Origin: Halolactibacillus alkaliphilus
Lineage (GTDB): Bacteria; Bacillota; Bacilli; Bacillales; Amphibacillaceae
Length of the DNA: 64,000 nucleotides
Assembly (NCBI RefSeq): GCF_900115465.1
Contig: NZ_FOWN01000001.1
Coordinates: forward strand, 62,001 to 126,000
Direction: 5' to 3'
Shown: positions 28,048 to 36,650 of the stretch, in pieces
Position numbering within the stretch: position 1 is the stretch's first letter
Layout: each line of letters opens with the position of its first letter
Program-made: the position numbers and the translations under genes
Notes under the pieces: generated by a model
The model's database searches: none
Seen by the model: only the letters and a program-made list of their open reading frames with translations
What the model was told of the DNA's origin: nothing

Positions 28048-28839
28048 ATGAAACGTGATTTTTGGTATTTGATTGTCTTTGCGGTTATGATTATTTTCGC
28101 GGCAGAGTGGATTGGTTTTCAGAGTATCACCATAGGTGCGATTACGATTACGTTATTGCCACTGGTCTTTGCGATTTTACTCACGATGGTACTAGGGATG
28201 AGTGTTTTTAGAAAAGGGATTATGAAAAAAGTCTACAGCAAAGCAAACATCGGATTTGCGAGTCAATATTTGATTTTTATCATGCTGCCACTTATGGCAA
28301 GATACGGGGCTGACGTTGCACCTCGAATAAAAGATATCTTACAAGTTGGTTGGGTGTTTATTATTCAAGATTTAGGTAACTTAGGGACCGTCCTTATCGG
28401 ACTACCAATTGCTGTTCTGCTTGGTTTACGCCGAGAAGCGATTGGGGCAACGCTCGGTATTGGTCGTGAAGGTGAACTTGCCTATATTTCTGAAAAATAT
28501 ACCCTTGAATCAAAGGAAGGGCGAGGCGTGCTGTCACTCTATATTATTGGTACGCTGTTTGGCGCCCTCTTCTTTAGTGTGTTTGCACCTATTCTACTTG
28601 ATTTAGGTTTTCGTCCAGAAGCGTTGGCGATGGCGGCAGGTGTTGGTTCAAGTAGTATGATGACAGGCGCATCTTCAACGCTCGTTGCACGTTTACCAGA
28701 GATGGAAGAAACGATTTTATCTTATGCGGCTGCCAGTCAACTTTTAACGAGCTTTTTAGGTACTTTTACGATGATCTTTTTAGCTGTGCCACTACAGAAA
28801 TTCATGTACAAATTATTAGTGCGAGGTGATGAATCATGA
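28048..28839 (+). CDS. DUF3100-type membrane protein
   Basis: Polytopic membrane protein of 263 residues with about seven hydrophobic segments. It matches what I recall of DUF3100: GLRREAIGATLGIGREGELAYISEKY near 128-153 and AAGVGSSSMMTGASSTLVARLPEMEE near 207-232. The glycine/serine-rich stretch resembles the substrate re-entrant loops of carrier proteins. Function unknown; such genes often sit beside M20 hydrolases, as here (36 bases). ATG 28048 follows AAGGGGGAG. Its last codons overlap the next gene by four bases (ATGA). Confidence 0.72.
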   Translation: MKRDFWYLIVFAVMIIFAAEWIGFQSITIGAITITLLPLVFAILLTMVLGMSVFRKGIMKKVYSKANIGFASQYLIFIMLPLMARYGADVAPRIKDILQVGWVFIIQDLGNLGTVLIGLPIAVLLGLRREAIGATLGIGREGELAYISEKYTLESKEGRGVLSLYIIGTLFGALFFSVFAPILLDLGFRPEALAMAAGVGSSSMMTGASSTLVARLPEMEETILSYAAASQLLTSFLGTFTMIFLAVPLQKFMYKLLVRGDES

Positions 28840-29327
28840 CAAAAACAACAGGGCTGAATCACTACGTTAAATATGGTTTAATTCTACTTTTAAGTATTTC
28901 GTTAATCCTTTTAACTCAAGGTATTAAACTACTTAAGTATGGTGGAGGTGCACCAATAAATAGCACCGCGATTATGGGATTGTTCACTTTATGGTTATTT
29001 TCGATGATAGGTATTTTTATTACAGATATTATTAAGAAAGCAAATATCCCCGTCTTGCGTAGTTTTCCTATTTTAGGCTGGGTATCGATCACGTCACTTG
29101 TGATGTGCTTAATCTTTGACTTTTTTGTCACAGCCATTCAAGCGGTTGACTTTTTATCAATTACCACACCAATTCTTACTTTTGCGGGTATTTCTGTTGC
29201 GGATCGGTTAGTTGATTTAAGAAAAACATCGTGGAAGGTTGCGATTGTCGCGGTCTTTGTCTTTATCGGAACGTATTTAGCGAGTGCATTGCTCGCTCAA
29301 TTTGGCCTGATGATTTCAGGTAATTAA
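28836..29327 (+). CDS. Small membrane protein paired with DUF3100 protein
   Basis: A 163-residue protein with four to five predicted helices and little soluble sequence. I do not recognise a named family. It overlaps the DUF3100 gene by four bases (ATGA), which means tight translational coupling and probably a two-subunit membrane complex, in the manner of split carriers. The terminator at 29370 closes the operon. Confidence 0.7.
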   Translation: MTKTTGLNHYVKYGLILLLSISLILLTQGIKLLKYGGGAPINSTAIMGLFTLWLFSMIGIFITDIIKKANIPVLRSFPILGWVSITSLVMCLIFDFFVTAIQAVDFLSITTPILTFAGISVADRLVDLRKTSWKVAIVAVFVFIGTYLASALLAQFGLMISGN

Positions 29328-29369
29328 ATGAAGTAAGTCATCATCTGAAAAACTTTCAGATTCTAAAAT

Positions 29370-29418
29370 AAGCCTAGGAGGACCTTTCCTTATATTAAAG
29401 AGGTTCTCCTAGGCTTTT
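29370..29418 (+). terminator. Strong terminator of the M20 operon
   Basis: AAGCCTAGGAGGACCT (29370-29385) pairs with AGGTTCTCCTAGGCTT (29401-29416) through 16 pairs including one G-U, followed by TT and A/T sequence. Confidence 0.85.
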
Positions 29419-29500
29419 AAACGAATTATTGGTGACGCTACATTACGAATTGTATCTTTATTTTCAGGTGTAATGCGGAAAAGGTCGAAGATGGAATTAC

Positions 29501-29550
29501 ACCCCACCAAACATTCTAACGAATGTTTGAGGAAGGTATCTTCTCGCTCT
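29501..29550 (-). repeat. Dispersed ~46-bp repeat, copy A
   Basis: Read on the minus strand this copy contains AGAAGATACCTTCCTCAAAC, then ATTC, a four-base variable loop, GAATGTTTGGTGGGG. The matching copy is at 55983-56030 on the plus strand with only a few differences. The core AACATTC-N4-GAATGTT forms a hairpin whose loop differs between copies while the stem is kept. Intergenic, no coding capacity. Family not recognised. Confidence 0.7.
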
Positions 29551-29636
29551 AAAAGGATGAAAATTTTAGGTAATAAGATTTAAATGTAAGATATATCGGG
29601 TATTACTTAAGTAATCGACTCGTAAGGAGGGACATT

Positions 29637-31331
29637 ATGAAAATACAAAAATTATTAAAGGTCAGTGCTGCAATTGTCATGATAGCAATTATAGCAAGTG
29701 TCTTCAGTTTAGTTATGTTAAATCTGGCTGTATCTGAAGAACGTGAGGCATCTTCAACACAACTAGAGTTGGAACGTCAAGCAACCCAGTTATTAAGAGC
29801 GAGTGATTATTTAACGGACCAAGCTCAAAGTTTTGTCCAATTTGGGGAACAGCAGTATTTTAATAACTATTGGGAAGAAGTAAATGAAACGAAAAGGCGT
29901 GAAGAGGCTATTGAACGTCTAGAAGTGTTAGGGGTATCAGAGGAACATTTCCAAATACTATCTCAAGCGCAGGCGGAGTCAAACGCTTTAATAGACGTTG
30001 AGGAGGAGGCCATGGCGCTTGCGAGTGCGGGTGACTATGATTCGGCACGCCAACTCATGTTTGGTGATGTTTACATGCAACAGAAGGAAAAAATCACATC
30101 ATTAACAGAAAGTTTTATTGAGGCCATAGAAAATGAAGCGGCAAGTACTACATTAGCAGCGACTGAAGAAGCAGAAATATGGATGATGGTTGTCTATGTA
30201 TCATTAATTACATTAGTTATTGTGATTATCTTCACATTCTTGGCGCTTGGTAAAAAAATTAAGGGACTACGTATTATTACCGATAAGTTAACGGAATTAG
30301 CAACATCAGAGGGTGATTTGACGTCACGCGTTGATGTGGCGAGTAAAGATGAAGTCGGTGAAATTGCAACAAGTTTTAATACATTTGTAGATAAGGTTAG
30401 ACGTATCGTAGTTGATTTAGCAGCCGTTTCAGAAACAGTTGCTGCTTCAAGTGAAGAATTAACAGCGACCACAGACGAATCGAATCGGGCAGCCAGTGAT
30501 GTCGCCCGTGTTATGACAGAGATATCTGATGGAGCAGAAAATCAGGCAAATGATACGACCAGAGGAGCAGAAGAAATTGCCCAACTTGGTGAGCGGATAG
30601 ACACTGACATAGTGTTGATGAAGGAACTAAATGAAGCTACTGAGCAAATGAACAGTCAAGTACAACAAGGGTTAGCGGCGGTTAACGCTCTGAATAAAGC
30701 ATCGAAGGATAATGTTAAAGTAAGCATAAGTGTTGAAGAGATCATTCTTGATACAAATGAATCTGTGACGCATATTGAGAAAGCTAGTGGTATGATTTTA
30801 AATATAGCTGAACAAACAAATTTACTTGCATTAAATGCTGCTATTGAGGCGGCAAGGGCAGGTGAGTCAGGTAAAGGTTTTGCAGTTGTCGCAGATGAGA
30901 TTAGAAAATTAGCAGAGGAGTCGCGTACCTTCACAGATCAAATCATGAAAGTGATTCAGCATTTAACGGAGAAAACAGATAGGGCGGTTGAACTTATGCG
31001 TGAAGCACGAGGTATTGTGGATATTCAAAATAAAAGTGTGGAGTCAACAACCACTCAGTTTCAGCAATTGAATACAATTATTGAATCTGTTAAAGATCGC
31101 GCTATACAACTTCAAGAGAGTGCTCATATAATGAATCAACAAAAAGAAACGGTTGTTGAAGTTATAAGTAATTTGTCAGCCATCTCAGAAGAAAATGCTG
31201 CAGGTACTGAGGAAGTCGCTTCAACAGTGGAAGAGTTAAACGCATCGATTGAAGATATAGCTAACGCGAGTGAGTCTCTTGCCAAGCAGGCGGAAGATAT
31301 TCAAGCGCAGATTAATCAATTTAAGTATTGA
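29637..31331 (+). CDS. Methyl-accepting chemotaxis protein
   Basis: Transmembrane chemoreceptor of 564 residues. Helix 1 is at about 8-30 and a mainly helical four-helix-bundle-type sensor covers about 31-180. Helix 2 is at about 183-205, HAMP near 206-260, then the cytoplasmic signalling domain. The signalling tip [41 protein letters not shown] (near 390-430) is highly conserved. Signals go to CheA/CheW, which are not in this window. Monocistronic; ATG 29637 follows AAGGAGGG. Ligand unknown. Confidence 0.93.
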   Translation: MKIQKLLKVSAAIVMIAIIASVFSLVMLNLAVSEEREASSTQLELERQATQLLRASDYLTDQAQSFVQFGEQQYFNNYWEEVNETKRREEAIERLEVLGVSEEHFQILSQAQAESNALIDVEEEAMALASAGDYDSARQLMFGDVYMQQKEKITSLTESFIEAIENEAASTTLAATEEAEIWMMVVYVSLITLVIVIIFTFLALGKKIKGLRIITDKLTELATSEGDLTSRVDVASKDEVGEIATSFNTFVDKVRRIVVDLAAVSETVAASSEELTATTDESNRAASDVARVMTEISDGAENQANDTTRGAEEIAQLGERIDTDIVLMKELNEATEQMNSQVQQGLAAVNALNKASKDNVKVSISVEEIILDTNESVTHIEKASGMILNIAEQTNLLALNAAIEAARAGESGKGFAVVADEIRKLAEESRTFTDQIMKVIQHLTEKTDRAVELMREARGIVDIQNKSVESTTTQFQQLNTIIESVKDRAIQLQESAHIMNQQKETVVEVISNLSAISEENAAGTEEVASTVEELNASIEDIANASESLAKQAEDIQAQINQFKY

Positions 31332-31476
31332 ACCAATGCGTTATATTATAATCATCAGTAACGTTATAGAGCATTCTCATTTACGCGTGATCGTATGTGG
31401 GGATGCTTCTATCGTTTAGGGGCTATTAAGGTGAAAGTAGTCGCGAGAAACAGTTACTGGGGAGCAAACAAACTTT

Positions 31477-31499
31477 TAAACCGTAATCATTACGCTTTA
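31477..31499 (+). promoter_or_regulatory. Zur box 1
   Basis: A 23-base dyad centred on C31488. The left arm TAAACCGTAAT and the reverse complement of the right arm agree at 10 of 11 positions. It matches the Bacillus Zur consensus (AAATCGTAAT-N-ATTACGATTT) closely. It lies upstream of a possible promoter (TTGAAA at 31504-31509). Confidence 0.8.
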
Positions 31500-31528
31500 C
31501 TTTTTGAAAAGGTTATGTTTTAATTATT

Positions 31529-31549
31529 AATTCGTAATGATTATGATTT
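31529..31549 (+). promoter_or_regulatory. Zur box 2
   Basis: AATTCGTAAT-G-ATTATGATTT, arms agreeing at 8 of 10 positions. It sits 30 bases after box 1 and just before the GGGAGG ribosome site, where a bound repressor would block transcription. It overlaps two ATG codons (31537, 31543), arguing against these as starts. Confidence 0.7.
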
Positions 31550-31968
31550 GGGAGGATGAAATACAACATGCTAAATATGACTATGTACGCAAACGATGCA
31601 TTCGACGGTTATCAGAAGAAGATCAAAAGTTAATCAATACTTATGAAGCATTTGAAAAGCCACTAATGGAACGAGCTCAATCTGTGGAAGAATTGCTAGA
31701 TTTAATGCAAGTAAAGCGCCCGTTTCTCATGACGGCTAGGGCACTGTGTTTATCAGAGTCAGACGTTTTTAGTAGAACACAGCGCCTTAATATACTGATT
31801 GAATCTGCTGTGAGCCGAGAGATAGATCAGCTGGAAATGATACCACCATTAAAAGTGGTGCAAGCAAATAACCGCACACAACAGGCACACACTAAGATAT
31901 TCCTCCTCAAATCAGCATCTCATTTAAATCGCGAATTAACTCAGAATAAAAAAGGAGAGATTCAGTAA
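31537..31968 (+). CDS. Unknown Zur-controlled protein (start uncertain, possible frame break)
   Basis: Open frame of 143 codons ending directly before rpsN. The protein is soluble and highly charged (KYDYVRKRCIRRLSEEDQK near the start, many Lys/Gln/Asn at the end). I recognise no family. The start is odd. The frame's own ATGs (31537, 31543) lie inside Zur box 2, ahead of the only ribosome site GGGAGG (31550-31555). The ATG at proper distance after that site (31568) is in another frame and runs into a stop after 21 codons. One extra A in the AAA at 31573-31575 would join ATG 31568 to this frame as MLKYDYVRKR. So this may be a frameshifted gene, a phase-variable one, or a sequence error. Zinc-starvation expression is inferred from the boxes. 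Confidence 0.55.
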   Translation: MIMIWEDEIQHAKYDYVRKRCIRRLSEEDQKLINTYEAFEKPLMERAQSVEELLDLMQVKRPFLMTARALCLSESDVFSRTQRLNILIESAVSREIDQLEMIPPLKVVQANNRTQQAHTKIFLLKSASHLNRELTQNKKGEIQ

Positions 31969-32238
31969 ATGGCTAAAAAATCAAAAGTTGCAAAAGAAAA
32001 AAAACGCGAAGCCCTTATTGAGTACTACGCAGAAAAACGTCGAGAACTAAAAGCAAAAGGTGACTACATTGGTCTGTCAAAACTACCAAGGGATTCTGCT
32101 CCCGCACGCTTAACCCGTCGCTGTCAATTAACAGGTCGCCCTCGAGGTGTACTAAGAAAGTTCGAACTTTCTCGGATTGCTTTTCGTGAACTGGCACACA
32201 AAGGTCAAATTCCTGGTGTGAAAAAATCAAGCTGGTAA
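31969..32238 (+). CDS. rpsN: Ribosomal protein S14, zinc-independent paralogue
   Basis: An 89-residue S14 of the long, cysteine-free class (C-minus form). The zinc ribbon CxxC...CxxC is absent; only one cysteine occurs, in [44 protein letters not shown] is the conserved C-terminus. Such copies replace the zinc-binding S14 when zinc is scarce and are Zur-repressed in Bacillus, which fits the two Zur boxes ahead of this operon. ATG 31969 follows the previous stop directly, with AAAGGAGAG inside the upstream gene. Confidence 0.93.
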   Translation: MAKKSKVAKEKKREALIEYYAEKRRELKAKGDYIGLSKLPRDSAPARLTRRCQLTGRPRGVLRKFELSRIAFRELAHKGQIPGVKKSSW

Positions 32239-32304
32239 TGGTGAAACATGCTGTCTTTAAGGGTTTTGTGAAGGATTTAGATATGTAATAGGTATTTTAA
32301 ATAA

Positions 32305-32345
32305 GACCCTAGAGAATTAGGATGTATATATTCTCTAGAGTCTAT
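32305..32345 (+). terminator. Terminator after rpsN
   Basis: GACCCTAGAGAAT (32305-32317) pairs with ATTCTCTAGAGTC (32330-32342), with one mismatch, and is followed by TATATTAATT. It lies between rpsN and the oppositely oriented diguanylate cyclase gene and could serve both. Confidence 0.65.
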
Positions 32346-32390
32346 ATTAATTAAGTAGCCTGAAGGTGCTTGTAAATATATTTGATTGGC

Positions 32391-34049
32391 TTAATTTATT
32401 GCTATCCGATTTTTCCCCATCTGTTTAGCTTTATACAAGGCTTTATCTGCACATTCAATAATAGTTCTTGCAGGGTTATCACCTGATGCTTGGCACATTC
32501 CGATAGAGATAGAGGTCGTTAGCTGATGGCCATTATAGGGAATAGTACTTTCTTTAATGTGCTGTCTTATGTTATTAGCAATATCCTTCGCGTCATGTAA
32601 TGTACAGTCTTTAAAGATAATGATAAACTCATCCCCACCGTAACGACACAGAATATCTGTTTCACGTATATATTGCTTAATGGTATCAGTAAGATAACAT
32701 AAGACATAATCGCCCGCTAAGTGTCCGTAGGAGTCATTTAGCGGTTTCATATTATCTAAGTCAAGAATAGCTAGTACAGAATGATCGTCAAGTTGATCAA
32801 GTTGTTGCTTTAGATAATAATTGTTAAAAGCGCCGGTTAGTCCGTCGGTCATTGCTTGTGTTACAGCTTGTTTTTTTAGCTTCTTTTCTTCTAGTAATTT
32901 AATATCTTTTTCTAAGAAGAGGACGTACGTAATAATAAGTGGTAAGAGGCCGACAACAAAAATAATGAAAATTGGTGTAGACAAAGAGTAATAACTGAGC
33001 TTAAAGCCTTTAAATAATGACAGCATCCCTAATGTAAAAATGGTTGAAAAATGTAACGACATCACAAATACAGTATTGTTAAGTTTATGGTGTTTAAACG
33101 TCACAATCAATAGGAACAGGACAACAGCAATAATCGAATAGAAAAAATAATTGTAAGAACGCCTAAAATCAATCATATTCGTTGAGGTAATGACAATGAC
33201 AAGATAATAGATGAGCTGCATAACGGGTAGTGCTATTATATACTTTTTCTTTAAAAGTGAATAAAGTGCTAAACCATAAAAGAGGATTCCAATGGACAGA
33301 CTTAATAAAAACAGCTTTTTAATGACGAGGTAATCAATACTAAGATGTTGCATTGTGAGATAGTCCCATAAATAACCACCGGTAAAGAGTGTACCTAAGC
33401 TGAGCCATAATAGAAACGTCGTATCTTTTCTGTTAAGGAAATAGATAAATAAACTGAATAAGCCGGACATAATAACTAAACCAATGCCGAGTGATACTAA
33501 ACGCTCATTAAATAAGCGCAGTAAGCCGATATTTCTATTTCCAGGGATACTTTCTGAGATGATGACCGGATTAAACGTACCCGTCCGGAAGCTCGCATAG
33601 GTGGTAATATGTAAAGTGTTTGTTTCTTTTACCAAGTTTCTTTCAATGGTTCCCTGGACAAATCCTGCCCTTAACATACTGAATCCTTCTGTCATATCGC
33701 CTTCGCTAATAATTAATTGGTCATTAAACCTAACGTTAATCGCATTGCTGTGTACGCTATTAATTACGAGTTTAAAGAGGTCTCCTCCTAACTGTTCAAA
33801 GGCCGTATTAGGTAAAGTAATAGTGTAATGAAATAGGTTATCATCATCTTTTGAAAGTTCATACGTACTAAAATCATGATCAAAGGCCGTTGGTTCAATA
33901 TAGATAGAGTTGTCTTCCGTTAAAAAATTAAGTTGATGAGTATAGATGTTCAAAAGTAAAATAGCACAAATAATCATAAAATAAATGAAGACATAGATTG
34001 TTCTATGGTATCTATTAACAGACATAGTTGAAATTAACTTACGTATCAT
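32391..34049 (-). CDS. Membrane diguanylate cyclase (GGDEF)
   Basis: Protein of 552 residues making cyclic di-GMP. N-terminal helix at about 18-37, an extracellular beta-rich domain to about 185 (7TMR-DISM extracellular type), seven membrane helices at about 190-395, a short coiled coil (LLEEKKLKKQAVTQ) and a C-terminal GGDEF domain. The active motif is RYGGDEF near 468-474, the metal site ILDLDNMKPLNDSYGH near 430, and the inhibitory I-site RETD lies five residues before GGDEF, so product feedback is expected. ATG 34049 follows AGAGGGTG. Monocistronic. Confidence 0.9.
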   Translation of the reverse strand: MIRKLISTMSVNRYHRTIYVFIYFMIICAILLLNIYTHQLNFLTEDNSIYIEPTAFDHDFSTYELSKDDDNLFHYTITLPNTAFEQLGGDLFKLVINSVHSNAINVRFNDQLIISEGDMTEGFSMLRAGFVQGTIERNLVKETNTLHITTYASFRTGTFNPVIISESIPGNRNIGLLRLFNERLVSLGIGLVIMSGLFSLFIYFLNRKDTTFLLWLSLGTLFTGGYLWDYLTMQHLSIDYLVIKKLFLLSLSIGILFYGLALYSLLKKKYIIALPVMQLIYYLVIVITSTNMIDFRRSYNYFFYSIIAVVLFLLIVTFKHHKLNNTVFVMSLHFSTIFTLGMLSLFKGFKLSYYSLSTPIFIIFVVGLLPLIITYVLFLEKDIKLLEEKKLKKQAVTQAMTDGLTGAFNNYYLKQQLDQLDDHSVLAILDLDNMKPLNDSYGHLAGDYVLCYLTDTIKQYIRETDILCRYGGDEFIIIFKDCTLHDAKDIANNIRQHIKESTIPYNGHQLTTSISIGMCQASGDNPARTIIECADKALYKAKQMGKNRIAIN

Positions 34050-34517
34050 TTCTCAATACACCCTCTTTATTCAATTAAGAACAGGTCATTAGTATTGTAC
34101 TAAAAAGGTCCAAGCCTGTATAGTTTTTGACGGTTTATACTTATGATGATGCAAAAAATCGTGATGAGGATAAAAGTAGCCATAGGCAAAAATAAGGCCT
34201 GGAATAATAAAATAACGCTCTCCGCAACAATAATTCGCGCTGTGCGGTCTTTTGCTGCTGGTTAACAAATCAATCAATTCAAAATGCCATCTTATCGGCA
34301 TAAGCAGTGCCTTTTAGAATTATATCACTTATTTTTCACGCTAATCTTAGGCAGTCGGCTAGTTTGTTTGATGATGCTGACACGCATAAAAAAGCGGAAA
34401 TAAATAGCCATAACTATTCTTCTAGTTTAGGCTAAGTATTGTAAAAATTTAATTAGAGGCTGTAGCGGAGGGGAATCTTAGTTTCAAACTATAATTTAGT
34501 GCAGTATACTTTGCTTC

Positions 34518-34562
34518 AAAAGACCACATAATTTGTGTAAATAAATTATGTGGTCTTTTATT
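34518..34562 (+). terminator. Perfect 17-bp terminator hairpin without an obvious gene
   Basis: AAAAGACCACATAATTT (34518-34534) pairs perfectly with AAATTATGTGGTCTTTT (34543-34559), loop of eight, followed by ATTTTGTT. No coding gene ends just upstream on the plus strand. It could end a small RNA, act as leader attenuator, or serve a minus-strand transcript. Confidence 0.7.
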
Positions 34563-34661
34563 TTGTTACGACATTATAAATGGCGAGAATAATCTAATTA
34601 TTATGCAACTAAAAAAAAGAATAAAGTCAAAATGTTTCACGTTCGAGTAATAATTTTTGAT

Positions 34662-34675
34662 TAATAGCGCTTACA
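34662..34675 (+). promoter_or_regulatory. Probable cre site before second ABC transporter
   Basis: TAATAGCGCTTACA matches TGWNANCGNTNWCA except at the second base. It lies about 50 bases before ATG 34724, suggesting carbon catabolite repression of the transporter. Confidence 0.6.
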
Positions 34676-34723
34676 TAATGAGATAAAATAAATGCAGATA
34701 ACAAAGGAAAAGAGGTGACTAGA

Positions 34724-35659
34724 ATGTTAGAAGATAAAAAAATATTAAAGGCAACAAAGAAAACTGGTCTAAGTGCAGAAAGGAGAAAAGAGGCTATAGT
34801 TGGTTGGCTCTTTTTGACCCCAGAGATAATAGGTATGGTCTTGTTGTATGTACTACCTATAATTTTTGCAGTATTACTAAGTTTTACAGAGTGGAATCTA
34901 GTCGGTGGTCTGTCTGAGATTAGGTTTGTTGGATTAGATAACTTCGTTAAGATGTTTAGCGATGAACGGGTATTCTTAGCGCTAAGAAACAACCTAGTTT
35001 ACACAGTAGTTGTAGTTCCAGTATCTATGATAATTGCTCTAGTTCTTGCTACACTAATTAATTCAAGAGTGCATATGAAAAGTTTTTTTAAGGTTGCATT
35101 TTTTATACCTTATATCTCCTCTATAATTGCTGTAGGTGCTATATGGAGAGCTCTATATCATCCTTCTCAGGGACCAATTAATCAATTATTGTCTAGTATT
35201 GGAGTCTCAAACTTACCAGGCTGGTTGGCTGATACTAGTACGTCACTACTAGCTATAATTATTATTAGTATCTGGACTCAAATCGGTTACGTTGTTGTTA
35301 TTTACCTTGCAGGATTAGCGAATATTTCTCAAGAAATATATGAAGCAGCAGAGATGGATGGGGCAACATCTTTACAGAAATTCTACAAGATTACATTTCC
35401 GTTATTAGCTCCAACGCATATGTTTTTAGCAATTACACTTTTAATTACTTCATTTAAAGTATTTGATTTGATTAAGTTCTTAACAAATGGTGGACCAATT
35501 AATTCTTCAACAGTACTTGTTTATTTAATATACCAAGAAGGGTTCCAAAGGTTTAATATGGGTTATGCATCAGCAATATCTATATTATTATTTACAGTAG
35601 TAGCAACTTTGACATATTTAACTTGGAAGTTACAAAATTCTAAAATATTCGGTGGATGA
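34724..35659 (+). CDS. ABC sugar transporter permease (MalF-type), second system
   Basis: CUT1-family permease, 311 residues, six helices with a 30-residue cytoplasmic start. The ATPase-contacting EAA loop is EAAEMDGATSLQKFYKITFPLL near 210-231. GTG 34715 overlaps the AGAGG ribosome site; ATG 34724 is correctly spaced. The next permease follows closely with its own AAAGGAGG. No ATPase gene is present, so a shared one is needed. The nearby PL8 lyase suggests glycosaminoglycan-derived oligosaccharide as cargo (inference). Confidence 0.92.
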   Translation: MLEDKKILKATKKTGLSAERRKEAIVGWLFLTPEIIGMVLLYVLPIIFAVLLSFTEWNLVGGLSEIRFVGLDNFVKMFSDERVFLALRNNLVYTVVVVPVSMIIALVLATLINSRVHMKSFFKVAFFIPYISSIIAVGAIWRALYHPSQGPINQLLSSIGVSNLPGWLADTSTSLLAIIIISIWTQIGYVVVIYLAGLANISQEIYEAAEMDGATSLQKFYKITFPLLAPTHMFLAITLLITSFKVFDLIKFLTNGGPINSSTVLVYLIYQEGFQRFNMGYASAISILLFTVVATLTYLTWKLQNSKIFGG

Positions 35660-35676
35660 TAGAAAGGAGGTATACT

Positions 35677-36519
35677 ATGCTAACTCGGTTAAAGAAATTA
35701 GATAAAGTAAAATTAGTTAATACAATTGTATTGGGATTGCTATCGATGTTCTTTTTAATACCATTGATATGGATGGTATCAACAGCATTTAAATACGAAT
35801 CAGATGTGTTTGTATTTCCGATTGAGTGGATACCAAGGAGAATAAATGTTGTTAATAACTTTAAAGAAGTTTGGTTTGGGGATATACCGTTTTACCTATT
35901 TTATTGGAACTCAATAAAAATTGCAGGCAGCACTACAGTTATTACCATCTTCATTTCTTCAATGGCTGCGTTTTCGTTCTCGAAGTTGCGGTTCAAAGGA
36001 AGAAACCTACTCTTTTTCACATTGATTTCATTAATGATTATCCCGGAGCAATCAACATTAGTTCCGAGGTTTCTCTTGATTAGAACAATGGGCTTGTATA
36101 ATACCCATGGCGCACTTATCTTCATGGCTATGTTCTCAATATACTTTACGTTCTTAATGAGACAGTTTATGTTGTCAATTGAAGATGATTATATTGAAGC
36201 AGCAAAAATAGATGGTGCTAACTATTTTAGAATATATTGGCAGGTTATATTGCCGTTATGTAAGCCAATATTAGCTACAGTAGGTATTATCAAATTCATT
36301 TGGACTTGGAATGATTACCAAAATCCATTAATCTTTCTGTTGAGCAAGGAATTGTACCCCATAACCATGGGAATGCAACTATTTCAAGATGATTTTGCCG
36401 ATAGCTACGCAGTTCTAATGATGGCTTCTTTATCTGCTATACTTCCATTAGTGATAATCTTTATAATTTTGCAGAAGCAGGTTATTGAGGGGATATCATT
36501 AGGTGGAGTTAAGGGCTAG
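35677..36519 (+). CDS. ABC sugar transporter permease (MalG-type), second system
   Basis: Second permease half, 280 residues, with EAAKIDGANYFRIYWQVILPLC as EAA loop and the MalG-like end EGISLGGVKG. An in-frame ATG at 35656 overlaps the preceding stop but has no ribosome site; ATG 35677 follows AAAGGAGG by six bases. Partner of the gene at 34724 and the lipoprotein at 36651. Confidence 0.92.
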   Translation: MLTRLKKLDKVKLVNTIVLGLLSMFFLIPLIWMVSTAFKYESDVFVFPIEWIPRRINVVNNFKEVWFGDIPFYLFYWNSIKIAGSTTVITIFISSMAAFSFSKLRFKGRNLLFFTLISLMIIPEQSTLVPRFLLIRTMGLYNTHGALIFMAMFSIYFTFLMRQFMLSIEDDYIEAAKIDGANYFRIYWQVILPLCKPILATVGIIKFIWTWNDYQNPLIFLLSKELYPITMGMQLFQDDFADSYAVLMMASLSAILPLVIIFIILQKQVIEGISLGGVKG

Positions 36520-36576
36520 GTAAAAATAACGCACAAAACCAGCAAAAAAGTGTACAATAAAATAGCTTATATCGTA

Positions 36577-36582
36577 TATAAT
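36577..36582 (+). promoter_or_regulatory. -10 box of internal promoter for second binding protein
   Basis: A perfect TATAAT (36577-36582) lies about 70 bases before ATG 36651 and just upstream of a consensus cre. No good -35 is seen (TGTACA at 36551 is 20 bases away). It would let the binding protein be made independently of the permeases. Confidence 0.5.
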
Positions 36583-36588
36583 CCATAT

Positions 36589-36602
36589 TGAGAGCGCTAT
36601 CA
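36589..36602 (+). promoter_or_regulatory. cre site (CcpA) before second binding-protein gene
   Basis: TGAGAGCGCTATCA fits TGWNANCGNTNWCA at every fixed position. Placed just after the TATAAT at 36577, it covers the expected transcription start, the classical position for CcpA repression. Confidence 0.78.
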
Positions 36603-36650
36603 TTTTAGTGTAGCACTCATAATAAATTGAAAAAAACAGGAGGTTTTATT

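Larger units (their letters stand above)
29328..29636. other. Intergenic region before chemotaxis receptor gene
   Basis: 309 bases. It contains the terminator at 29370-29418, an inverted pair GGTGTAAT / ATTACACC (29467-29474 and 29496-29503), and a copy of a ~46-base dispersed repeat (29501-29546). No coding sequence is supported. Confidence 0.6.
34050..34723. other. Long intergenic region before second sugar transporter
   Basis: 674 bases. A minus-strand open frame of 70 codons (34089-34301) has no ribosome site or recognisable content. Notable are a perfect 17-bp hairpin (34518-34559), a possible promoter TTTCAA-17-TATACT (34482-34510) just before it, and a near-perfect cre site (34662-34675). 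Presumably this is the regulatory region of the transporter operon. Confidence 0.5.

Noticed and set aside
34089-34301. 70-codon minus-strand open frame in the large gap before the second ABC transporter
   Set aside because: No ribosome site, no family resemblance, His/Tyr-rich composition typical of random AT-rich DNA.
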